Positions 10,721 to 22,204 of a DNA stretch of 64,000 nucleotides are shown in pieces. The translations under genes were made by a program, and so were the position numbers. The notes under the pieces are model-generated. The model ran no database searches, was not told the origin of the DNA, and saw nothing but the letters and a program-made list of their open reading frames with translations. Positions within the stretch are counted from its first letter, which is position 1, and the number at the start of each line of letters is the position of its first letter. Source of the stretch: Tetraselmis striata. Taxonomy: Eukaryota > Chlorophyta > Chlorodendrophyceae > Chlorodendrales > Chlorodendraceae. The stretch spans positions 248,001 through 312,000 of the forward strand of contig VCJN01000841.1 in assembly GCA_006384855.1 (NCBI GenBank), read 5' to 3'.

Positions 10721-11867
10721 ACGTGCTCGCGTGGCCCGGACTCTGAACCGTGTGCGCATCACTCATCCATCCCGCCTTATGCGGGATGCGGGCCGCTTCT
10801 AGGCGGCTTGCTGATTTCTAATTCTGGGGAACTGCCCTTTTTGCAATTCACACCAGTACCTCCCAGCCGTGAGATCGTAACCGGACGGCTGTGTAATTAA
10901 GGACCGTGGGCGGGCGGGTGGGTGGGCGGGTGGGCGGGTGGGCGGGTGGGACGGTGGGTGGGTGGATTATAGTACTTAGTAGTACATGCCAGTAGATAAG
11001 CGCTTTAGTCATGCACCTATAGGCCCGATCCGCTGCACTATACGGGTACCGTACGGCAATAAAGCTCGCCGCCGAAAAATCGACGCTTCGCTGGATAATT
11101 TTCTTGGTAACCGAGTATGGAAATGCGTCTAAAGTAGCCGCAAAGTGCCACAGTTTCAGCAATTGTAGCTCCTTGTAGAGGGGATGAAGTGAGATGATTG
11201 ATGCTAGTCGGACATGATAGGCAACTGGTGGTGCAGCAGCACAAAATATGCTAATGTATGCATGGTGTTTGGGGGTCCTCCACATTTTGATTCGCGATCG
11301 TAGTCTTTATACCGTTATTACCTCAATAATGAGCAGGTTGTTGCCGCGCCGCTCTTAGTACAACAACGCACCCCAAACGCAGAGGCTTGCATGCAGCTCA
11401 GCCGGGAGGGGATATCTGGTGCGCCGAGATACGGCTGCATCACAGTAATACAAAATGTGCAATTATGCAAATAATGGTTGCATGCGCATCATACTAGGGC
11501 TATAGATGATTATGTATTCAGATACGGCGGTATCGGTACCTAGTAGTAGTGCTGGTACTCTGCGGCGATTGGCAACACAAGGCATCAACCTAGTATTGAC
11601 CATGCGCCATCAGTAGGCGGTAGGCCCTGGAAGATTTTATCCGTTGTCTTTGGTGGCGATTTTGCTCGGAAAAAAATCGGAGGGGGGGGGGAGGGAATCT
11701 TCCTTTTCCGGAAAAAAATTTATAGTCTAATAGTACTTTGAACAATACTCGTCGATGCCCCCGATGTCGTAGGCGACAACGCCGGCGCAACTAACTCGAT
11801 ACCGGTACGGTACAGTAGCGGCTGATGGGGAGACAAACCTCCGCGATCCATCCTCTAAGCTCTGTTT

Positions 11868-12065
11868 ATGGGGTTTCAAGAACTAGTCAACTGTCCTAGT
11901 GCGACCCGTACAATATGTTTCGGGTTTCAAACGGTTTTTACCGGCACCCTGCGGGCTGCCTTTATATCACCCGCGAGCCTTGCGCCGGGCCTGGCCGGGG
12001 AGCTACTTAGGACAGCCACCAGCATCTCGTATGCCATCTTCCCACTCGTTGCCTTCCATATATCC
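11868..12065 (+). mobile_element. LTR-like dispersed repeat, family B copy
   Basis: It shares GTTTATGG-G-TTTC, CTGTCCTAGTGC-ACCCG and GGGGAGCTACTTAGGACA-CCACCA with 57738-57945, and more distantly with 53602-53818. No coding region is attached, so it looks like a solo terminal repeat. Confidence 0.5.
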
Positions 12066-12239
12066 GATATCACTCCACCCTATCTTACCACCACCAGCAC
12101 CCGCCGCCCACACTAGGCATCACCACTATGTCCCTCCTGGCGTCACTGGCGGCGTGCGTCAGCATTATTCCCGTTGACGGCAGGACCGCAGTGCGGAACG
12201 TATGGATAGCTAGGCGCTCAAGAGTGGGGCGACAAGAAC

Positions 12240-14558
12240 TCTACGGACCTGCTGGATGAGGCAATCGAGGCCCACGCCCCCGACTACCACCCCCTGCCTG
12301 CTGACACCGATATCAAGATGGTGTGCCTCGCCGTCACCCGGCATTACCGTGGGCTTTCGCAAGACTGCACAACGTTCCTCCTAGAGGCGGTCACAGACAC
12401 CATGGCGTTCCTTGAGACGAGAACGGTTACGATGAACTTCGATTGCCAACGCCCCGCTAGCTATCGGCCAGCACCACACAACCCGTTCCCGACGATGATG
12501 ATGGTTAGCGCCGCGCCGAACCCTGAGAGTCATGTCCGATGGGGGGCCTGACCACAACGTCAGCTTCTACACCGTCATTGCCGCGTGGCTGGCACTGTTC
12601 ATGGAGCTGGAGATGGATGTGCTCACCATTTCCAGGACAGCTCCTACCCAGAGTTACATGAACCGTGATGAACGCTGCATGAGTGAGCTAAACAGGGGTT
12701 TGCAGAACAACGCGCTGGCCAGGGTGCGAGTGGACGACAACTTCGAGAAGGCCTTCGCCAAACGCAACTCTATGACCGCCATCCGAGCTGCAGCTGCAAA
12801 GGCCCTCAACGAGGAGCTGCAGGCGGAGGCAGACGACGAGCCGATGCCGCCCCTCGCCGAGGAGAGCGACAGCGATGAGGAGGAGGCAGGTGACAGCTCC
12901 AGCAGCAGCGAGGGGGGCACAGACATGTAGGCAGACGGCAGACGACAGACGACAGCAGTGTTGCGGTGGAGTCTGAGGCGGAGGAGGGGGATGGCAGCTC
13001 CAGCAGCAGCGAGGAGGAGCATGGTGGCGAGGAGGCGGCCGCTGTTGGCGAGGAGGCTGTTGACGCCACCCCACTGCCTGTTGGCGAGGAGCTGCCCGCT
13101 GCCCCCACCTTCCAAGCCACATAGGGGCCACTGGTTGATTATGCCAGCTCCAGCAGTGAGACCGGCAGCGACATGTCCGTCACCGCGGAGGAGGACCAGG
13201 TGGTGGAGAGCCTTGCTGCGCTGAAGGCGGGCCCCGCCGCCGCCGCCACGTAGCCGCCGCCCTCAACTCCCACCATATCCACCTTCCAGAAAAAATATGA
13301 GGCTAGTGTTGCCCCTGTCATATCCACAATTGACGGCATATTCCAGCGTCTTATGTGGGCTGGCCAGCGCATTCAGACACACACTCCTGCAGACAACCAG
13401 TCTATGCATACACTCCTCAAGCGTCTGTAGGATATCGACCCAACTCTGGAATCCCTGAAGCTGGACTCCAGCTCAATCAATAAGCATCCCGAGCTGCGCC
13501 GCGTCATTGACAACCACACCATTGGGGGACCATACATGAGGCAGTACTTCAAGCAACCCATGGTGGACGACTGCCAGTGCAAGGCGTGCCGGCTTGCCAG
13601 CCGCAGCATATGCCGACATCGTCAACCACAAGGTACCCTGCCTATCCCTGAGGTGACCAGTGACAACATCAAGGATGATGTGCATTACATGCCATTCGAG
13701 GAGGCAGTCCATCACGAGTACACCACAGCACACCAGCCAACCTTCATTCAGCGCCAACTGCAGAAGGGACTGATATGTGTCGGGGACGGCATGCAGCTGA
13801 CTGCTCAGAAGGAGGACACGGCCACCACGGAGCTGGCGCCCAACCTGCTCAAAGGCAAGTATGCCATGGGTGTGGTTACCTGCAAGGACTGCATGAGGCC
13901 CCGCTGCATGTACTCCTTAACGCACCCACGGAACATGGAGCCAGCAGCCACTGTTGTGGATGGGAAGAAGGTGCAGCCCAGCGTGACGGAGAAGGCGGAG
14001 TGCAAGCAATATGCCCTGCAGAACTTCCAGGCCGCTGCTGAGCACAATAGCTTCTTGTGCGGCATGCAACCTTTTGATGACGACCATCCGCTGCATGGAG
14101 TGCTGGTGACACGCAGCAACATCACATGTGGATCTCCTGTGGAGTTTGAGTACTACTCTACGCAGACCAAGAGGGCCACCTGGTTTGATGCCACTACCTG
14201 TCCCTGGTGCGCTGGTGTGCATGGGGAGGGTACCATTAGTCAGGCATTACAGGACTTGTGGCACAATGTGATGCCCTTGTGTGAGTACTGCAAGTCCCAG
14301 GGTGCCAAGCCATTGGTGAGGGCGCATAGGCGCATGGCAGCTGAGCGAGAGGAGGCTTCTCGGAAGCGTGCGGCCCGTGCTGACAAGCAGCGAAAGGACA
14401 AGGAGCCAGCTGAGCAGCCGGCGGAGGAGGCAGCCCAGCCTCAGCAGCAGCCAAGGCATCATGGCAATGCCAGGTCTAGCAGAGGCAGGAAGCCACGGAT
14501 TGCCAACCAGCCAGTGACTAGGAGGCGCCGCACACGGCCGTATGCGGCTGGCATTTAG
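12240..14558 (+). pseudogene. Decayed transposase-like gene (SDGGPDHN family)
   Basis: The frame at 12532-12930 encodes SDGGPDHNVSFYTVIAAW, then RTAPTQSYMNRDERCMSELN and GLQNNALARV. I recognise this as an uncharacterised DDE-transposase-like family spread through invertebrate and algal genomes; the Asp of SDGGPD and the Glu of DER sit where DDE residues would be. An acidic SSSSE-rich linker follows in shifting frames (12930-13250). The C-terminal part runs from ~13260 through an in-frame TAG near 13429 to 14558. It carries cysteine pairs (CQCKAC, CKDCMRPRCMYS, CPWC, CEYC) like a zinc-binding region and ends in a basic Arg-rich tail. Frame shifts and at least two internal stops show the copy is broken, unless the linker hides small introns. 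TGTAA lies 80 bases downstream. Terminal repeats were not found. Confidence 0.6.
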
Positions 14559-14643
14559 ATGTGTCCATCATGTGTTGCACGTACAATGAATAGCATGGTA
14601 GGCTATCTCATACAGTCGGGCGGGTCCGGAGTTGACAATGTAA

Positions 14644-15502
14644 ACAACATTGTCATTTATTACATTCATCTATGTGCCATATTCATCTATGTGCCGTGGT
14701 CGTCTATGCATCCTCTGCATCTGTATTAACGGCATGTTTGCTGCCCCAGCCTTGTCTACAGTACTGCACAAAGTGCTATTGCCACAGTCCCCCCTTTTTT
14801 TCACCTGCAGGTGGGGGTGCCCAATACCGTCCCATAGAAGTTCATCTATAACATACTTTTAGTTGCCCTGGCTGTTCCTGCAATCATGCTTACAACAAGG
14901 CACAAACATGATGTTTCCTTGTTATTTGTTTCATGGCAGTACTTTAGCAGGGGGGGGGGGGGGGGGGGGGGGGGCGGCACCAAAGACAACAGATTAAATC
15001 TTCCAGGCCTAGTACTTAACCTTCCTTCGCCCCCCTCCCCCGCGCCCCCCTACCCTGTAGTAGATATGAGTCGTGATATACTAGTGCAATGTAAATAACC
15101 CTGGCCATCGTAGAGACGCTGCAAGGGTTTCACTGGTGCCAGTCCTGTCCCGGGGGCGAAAAAAAAAAACAAAAAAAATAAAAAACCCTGGCCATATTAA
15201 CAACATATTAACCCAAATATATCATCATCGGCGGCCGACCACAGGAGCACCCAGCGGCGCGACGAGCCGCCGCGCCGCCCGGATCACGTTTACGACACAG
15301 CGCCGCCACCAAGCGAACACCCCTCCCTATCACCGCGTCACACAGCGAACACGGCGTATCTTCCAAGAGCTGTTAGTCACCGGCGTCACAAAGCGAACAC
15401 ACCTCCCTCACGTCTCCCCAGCCGCCGCTGCGGACGACAAGGCCCCGCCGACAGCTGTCACGGGGCGGCCGCCGTGCGCGCGGTGTGGTGCGAGCAGGAT
15501 AG
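14644..15502. other. Intergenic, possible EBP2 promoter region
   Basis: No coding region seen. It holds a 25-base poly-G run (14950-14974), an A-rich stretch near 15160-15185 and then GC-rich sequence leading to the EBP2 start. Two copies of a GCGTCACA-AGCGAACAC block occur between 15330 and 15400. Confidence 0.5.
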
Positions 15503-15535
15503 TTGTACACAGGTCGACAGGGGAGAACCGGCACG

Positions 15536-15621
15536 ATGGGACGCAAGGAAACCCCCGTTGAGTCGAGCGAGGATGAGGAGCAGGGTTATTCCTCCCTGGA
15601 CGAGGAGGTGAGGCTTTTTGC

Positions 15622-15652
<31 letters not shown>

Positions 15653-15660
15653 TGTGTGTC

Positions 15661-15693
<33 letters not shown>

Positions 15694-18416
15694 GGAGGGG
15701 GGGTGGCTTGGTTGCGCCGCTGTGAAAGTAGCTGGGAGTCGGTACATAATACCTCGCCGAGCGTCATGCAATACTGACTGAGTGACTGTGTGGCTGGCTG
15801 GCGTGTGGGAACAGGAAGCGGCCCTTGGGCGGGCGGACACCAGCGAGCGCGAGGCGATTTACAACGTGGATGGTCTCCACGACAAGCTGGAGGAGATGGC
15901 GTGGACGGATGAGGTGGGGTGGGTGGAGACGCAGGTCATCACGGGCGGCTCGACGGAGCAGCTGGAGGAGGTTGAGGACGACCTGCAGCGCGAGCTGGCC
16001 TTCTACAACCAGGCGCTGGACGCCGCCAAGCAGGCGGTGGCGCGCTTCGACAAGGCCGGCATGAAGTGGCGCCGCCCGGAGGACTACTACGCGGAGATGG
16101 TGAAGAGCGACGACCACATGCTGCGCGTGAAGGAGCAGCTCAACTTCGAGACGGACAAGATCGAGGCGGCGGAGCAGAGGTGCGCTGCGCTATTCGCCCG
16201 GACACCTTAGATGTCTGAGAGCCGGACCCGGATTCCTTGCCCATCCTGAAAGGGGCGGGGCAAGGGGTCCATGGGAGGGAAATACCCCCAGAGGGTGTTC
16301 ACCTGCACAGCGATCTTACATAGCTCCGTACCAGCGACAATCACACCGCACCAGACCGCAGCATACCACAGCGCTGCTCATTCATGAGCTGATGACTCTC
16401 TGTCGTGCCTGGGCTTCCAAACCTGAATCGGCATTCTGTAGCCGCCGTGCCCTCCCCCCTCTGCCCCCATCATGAAGGCCGTATCCCAGCCTCCATCAAG
16501 CTGGGCTGTGAGCCCATGGATGGGAGGGCAGGCTGATCAGGCTGATAAGGGTAGTTCATGGCAAATGCAGGCGTTGCCTGTGCCGGGGACTTGCCTGTGA
16601 CTGGGAGTCATGGGAGGCCGGCAGCGCCCCGTTGCTCCGGATCGGCATTGGAGCCTCATTCATCCCCTTATTAGTCACCTCAGCTGCCTCACACCCCAAG
16701 TGATATACTGGGACTTCCGACCCGCCGAATCTGTGCGCGCCTTTGCGACAACGACACACCAAGTACGGGGATCCCTGCGGACTATGGGTGCGGTATTGGT
16801 TTATTGCCACGCGGGTTTTGGGTTGTGGGGTTCTGCCACCCGGAAAACATGGGGGTCGCCCGCGGCATTGAGGCTGGCCAGCATGCTGGGCTTGCTCCTG
16901 AAGGGGCTTACACTCTCCGACTTCCTGCCTTCCCGTGAGACATGGAGCGATCATAGTGTTGATTTGTTTCCCCAGTTGAAGCCCAGTGTGTCACCCCTCC
17001 CCCCCCCCCCCCCCCCCCACTTGCCCCGTCTGCAGGCGGAAGCAGCGCGAGGGGAAGCGCTTCCAGAAGCAGATGCAGGCCACCCGGGAGAGGGAGAAGG
17101 CGCAGGAGAAGAAGAAGAGCATCGCGGAGGTCTCCAAGTGGCGCAAGCAGCGGGAGAAGTCGGTGCGCAAACCCCCCTCCCCCCCCCACCCCCCCCTCCC
17201 CCATCCCCAGCGCCCCCCCTCCCAGGCTCTCTGCCCTGCTCCCTCCCTGCCACCACACATCGCCGCCCTCGTGGCTTAGCTTGGGCTGCCTCGGCATGCG
17301 GGCATTGCCGTACGGTCAGTGGGGAAGCGCCTGCCACATCCTGAGCCCACCGGGGCCCTTGCGACTGGGTCACCTAGGGCTACGACGGCAAGGAGGAGTT
17401 TGACATCGAGAAGTTCAACCGCAAGCCCAAGAAGGCGGGCGAGCGCATCGGGGGCGGGTTTGCAGAGAAGAGCAAGAAGCGCGAGTTCCGCGACACCAAG
17501 TTTGGTGCGCTGCGCCCACCCCCCACTGGCCAAACAAGGATGAACTGCGACATGTGTTCAACAATCGCCAGACACAGATAGGCACCGTACAAATATATGT
17601 ACATACGTGGATATATACATACATACATACATACATACGTTTGTCTCTGTGTAGTGCATGCACACACATACACGCAATATATATAAATGAATTATTAATA
17701 AATATACACATATAACATGCAGACACACCCACACCCACACCCACACCCACACCCACACACAAACACATGCATAAATATAATACATTGATATGAATAATAC
17801 AAATATATAAGCACAAATATACATATACATATACATATACATATATATATATATATATGTATATGATACAATTATGTATATGTATGTATATATATATATA
17901 TATATATAGAGGGAGAGAGAGAGAAGAGAGACGGAGCGAGAGAGAGCTTATATTTCTGCGCACACTGTAGTGTTGTGCTTGGTCTAGCCCTGTCCACCGC
18001 CACCAAGACTATGCATAATCATTGATGCGCATCAGTACATAGCACGCATGTATCACAGGTGCTTGTCGGCGTTACGGCTTGAATCTGTCACTCGTCTCTG
18101 AGCAGCACGCACGGGGCCGGCTGCCCCCTTGCTGTGACCCCCCCCCCCCCCCCCCCCAGGCTTCGGCGGGCGCAAGAGGATGAAGAAGCAGAACACCGCC
18201 AAGTCGAGCGCGGATATGAGCTCCTACCGACCCCCGTCTGCGGGCGGCGGGCGAGGCGGCGGCGGCGGGCGCGGTGGCGGGCGCGGCGGAGGCCGTGATG
18301 GCGGGCGCAGTGGAGGCCGCGGCGGCGGCGGGCGTGGCGGCGGAAGGGGTGGCGGCCGTGGGGGCGGCAACCGTCCGGGCAAGGCCAGGCGGGCGGCTGC
18401 GTACGCAGGCAACTGA
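15536..18416 (+). CDS. EBP2: rRNA-processing protein EBP2 (5 exons)
   Basis: EBP2 (human EBNA1BP2) is a nucleolar factor for 27S pre-rRNA processing and 60S subunit assembly. Exons are 15536-15607, 15815-16179, 17036-17162, 17378-17504 and 18160-18416; phases close to 315 residues. Landmarks are YNVDGLHDKLEEMAW, LAFYNQALDAAKQAV, MKWRRPEDYYAEMVK, RKQREGKRFQKQMQ, FDIEKFNRKPKKAGER and FGFGGRKRMKKQNT. The last ~65 residues are a Gly/Arg (RGG-like) tail. The ATG at 15536 gives an acidic start (MGRKETPVESSEDEEQ); an in-frame ATG at 15503 could add 11 residues. Poly-C runs sit right at two acceptors (16999-17018; 18138-18157 touches the AG). Intron 1 has a 30-base poly-G, and intron 4 (655 bp) is mostly microsatellite. 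Identity is certain; the exact start is open. Confidence 0.96.
17575..17935. repeat. Compound microsatellite inside EBP2 intron 4
   Basis: Runs of ATAC, CACACC, ATATAC, TA and GA repeats fill most of intron 4. This is the most AT-rich part of an otherwise GC-rich gene. Confidence 0.9.
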
Positions 18417-18659
18417 GGCAGCAGAGCAAGCCGCAATGGCTCGACGATGGAATCGTCGGGTCCTTAAAGGATGGAAACCAAACGGCAACATGTTTACTTG
18501 CGGGAGGCATGTGGCGGTAAACTCCAGCATGTTGACATGGATGACGGAAGAGCGGAGTCAATACCCCCCCGCCCGCGCCCAGACATGTCCTTCTTGGGGC
18601 GCGACTCGTGTCGGGAAAGCGGCGTGTTAGCCGCTGCAACGGTTGTGTTCACCTTCCGG

Positions 18660-18664
18660 TGTAA
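18660..18664 (+). promoter_or_regulatory. TGTAA polyadenylation signal of EBP2
   Basis: It is located 244 bases after the EBP2 stop. The assignment follows the green-algal UGUAA rule and position only. Confidence 0.4.
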
Positions 18665-21368
18665 CTAAACGTGGCGCCGCCAGGGGGCTGGGTACGCGAC
18701 GCCGCCCTACGCCCGCTGGGTGTTTCCTCCTCCGACATGCACATTCCTTATTGGCCACCGTGGCTTGGCCTAGCTGTCATCTCACCGGTTGCGGGCGAGG
18801 GTGGTGTGGGCCAGGTTTTACTTGCCTGTCTTGCGGTGTGGTGACCTTGTTGATGTTGTGGCAAGTCGAGCTCCCTCGCCCCGTGTTCTGAACCCCGTAC
18901 GCCCACCGCGATTCCTCGAGCTGAGACTGCTGGCCTGCCTATTGGGGGTCTGCAGCCGGCAACCCATTGTGTCTCGCCAGCCTTATAGCGAGCGGCATCC
19001 AAACGGGCTGAATCGCATAATAGACTCGAGTAACGAAACCCTGGCTGGCCCACCTAGCTAAACAGCTACCCACACCGTCACCCGCAACACGCCCTTCGAT
19101 CAGCAGGCGCCATCCGCCAGGATGAGATCGCAACCAGTGGTGGCGCGCCGCAATCAATCCGCAAGCAGCAATCCGCAAGCAGCGCTCTGGACAAAGTAGG
19201 CACGCCAGCGCACTTCATAAGGGTTGACATTAAGGAGCCAAAAGACACACTAGGCATACTTCAAACAAATGTGGAGGATGAAATTGCTTCGTCACGGATG
19301 GATGTATGCTCTTCACAACATCTAGGGACATATGCGGGCGGCTGGATTCTGGGGCCTCTCAGAAGGGATCTTGCTATAATGAGACGGCGCCTGTAGGAGT
19401 GCATGCATGCGCATTCCGTGCGCTACCTCAACTTCCGCCGCCGGATCTTGGCGATGCCGGGTGCGTCACGCTGTCATGGAGGTGTGGGGAAGGACGATGA
19501 TATCAATGGCAAGGTCACACACAGCAGTGCAGTACATTCAGCGATTCCTTCCTTCCTTTCTTACTCAATGTCCTAGCTAAGCTGCCATAAATATGAGCCG
19601 CGAGTACTGATCAGTACTCATCGTCATACAAGGGGTCGTGGGCACGACAGCAGTGCCGGGCAGTGCAGTGGGCTGATGTCGCCCTGCATCACCAGAGTTC
19701 AGATTCTAGCTCTGATGGCGCTTGCCGTCCCGTACCGCTTCAGGCCCTATCCAATCTATGCATCTGCATACACAGCCCTGAGAAGAGGTGTATCGTCCAC
19801 CTCCAAGTTATCCTCAGCGGCTGCCGCAAAGCAAAGGCTCAGAAATAAATGCTCCAGTGTAAAGGCGGGTAGCTCCGCCCTCTCAACCACTGAGGCACAT
19901 GCAGGTGCCCTCCCCTGGACGCCGCACCGCAGGTCTCTTCATCCAAGCCCCCCCCCCCCCCCCCCCCCCCACTGCAGCGCCGCCAGGTACCCTGCCTCGT
20001 GCCATGGCATGCCGTAGCATAGCACGCGACGCGCTATATGGCCCAAGCTTCACCATGCGAGTAGCTCACATCAAAAACCTTTTGATGCGCCACTGCCATG
20101 ACGCAGCGCGGGAGGTGTGCATGAAAGATAGGCATTGTGCCAAAACACTCAGTATTGCCAAGTTGCAGAAACTTTTAAGCAACACCAGCAAAAAGTTGTC
20201 TCGAAACATGGGGAAACGCCATAATGCAACGTTGTTGGTTCACGTCAGAGCATTTATGGACTCAAGTCTGAGGCACAATGGGTTGCATCTAGGTGCCCGT
20301 GACTACGTGGTCTAACACTGGGCCCCTATGTCTGAAAACACGTTTTGGGCCCGTAGACCCGTTAAACGTCAACGAATCGCACATCTGAGCGCCAAAATCC
20401 GGGCATTATAAGTCCTCTGAGAGCGTTTTTACCATCGCTTCTCCAACGCGACCTCGTATGCCTCAATCCGACGCAGTTTCGCAAAGATATGCCCCTTGGC
20501 ATGCCTCCCAAAACTGCGATTGCAGCTCAATATTCCCGACACTGACAGAGCTCGGATTCGTCTACCCTCTCGCGTGCTGAAATTGGGGCAATGATGCAGC
20601 GCGTCTGCCCCTTTGTCTGCGACTTGTCTGCGCCAAAGAAAGCGACATTTCCCGACTAGCGATGATACACCCAGCTGCGATTGAGCATACTTGCGGTTGG
20701 TCGAATGGCATATAGTGATATTGCCATATACCATCACAACATTGAATTCCCGCGTGTCGTGTGACTTTGGGGGGGCAAGACTTTTGTGGGCAGGTGTAAG
20801 TAGGACCGCTTCCTTTGGAATGTTGTTAAAATCGGCATTGTCCGCCCGTTCCGAAGTCTTGCAACAACGTATGGTACGTTTCCGATACGGGTTAGTCGCC
20901 GGTCTCCACTCGTCTCACCGCTGCTGCCTCGACGGCGGCTACTGCGCGGGGCGATATCCGATTGGCGGCATGCTCGTGCATGCTGCTGGTAGACAAGACG
21001 ATGCGCGGCGCACGCATCTTGCGCGGTATTCGGTACAGCTCAAGTTGGAGATTTCTGAACGTAGGAGCCCAGGGGCGCCAGCGCAAGGGGACACCCCCGA
21101 GGACCTTCCCACACCTGTTCTTCCCCGGACCAGGAACTCGACCCTATTCTGTACGTGGGCCGAGGTGGGCCGAGGCGGCGCCGGCATGTCCCGCGTACAA
21201 CCGACGGAGGGCGGCGTGCAGTTCGGTGAGTGGCACCATAGCACCACCCAGTACAGGATGCGGCCGTGCTTGGGGGGCGCCGGGCGAGGATACCGATCCA
21301 TCTCGTCTCGCCTGTTTTCCTTCCATCCCCGCAAGGCGCATTTCCGCTCTTTATCCGGCTGACCGAGG
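18665..21368. other. Intergenic, no firm gene
   Basis: The only frame of note is + 20004-20315, after a poly-C run (19948-19970). It encodes a small basic Lys/His-rich peptide with no recognised family. From 20400 to 21360 both strands hold short GC-rich open frames that do not resemble known proteins. Confidence 0.45.
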
Positions 21369-22130
21369 ATGGCGCCCATGGGTCGCCTGCGAGCAGTGTT
21401 TAGCGTCCCGGGAGTGCAACAGGGGAGTGACATCGACGTGGAGGTGCTGACGCCCGTGGCAGGTGAGCGAGCCCCCGCATCAACATAAATATAGTCGCTA
21501 TATCCACATCCCGGCGGTGGCAGCGCCTGACGATAACAAAGGATTCATGTATAGTGGCAGTATTCAGAACGAACAAAGAAACCGGAAAGAAACGTACTGC
21601 GAATGTGACATATATGACTCAGGTGCTGGCGAAAAAGCTGAGTTCACATATCGCCACCAATAAATGTGACATAGATCAATATTTACTGTCCGATGTAACG
21701 ACACATCGGCATCCTTGCTCAAACAACGCCATGGGCGTTTCTTGAAAGGTCTTTGAGTATCAAATAACAGGGGGAATTAACCGCACTACTCGTATTGAGA
21801 CTGTTCCCCTGATGGAGTGACGGCGCATTATTTCCCCCGGGGCACCAGGAGCCGCTCCCCGCTGACTGGCGTCACCGGCGCTCCCTCATCGAACCCCTTG
21901 GCCGCCCACAGGTGGCGCCTGCCTGGAGGTCCGGCTGCCGGGGATGCCCGCGCCTGTGTCGATGGAGCTACCGCCGGAGCTGGACCCCGGCACATGCAGG
22001 CAAGGCGCCGCAAACGATGCCCCGCCATGCCGCAGTCACACAGCCGGCAAACAACATAAGAATTGACACAAAATGATATGATATATAAATTACACTATTA
22101 AGTCACAGCCAAATATTTGTTAATCTATTA

Positions 22131-22204
<74 letters not shown>

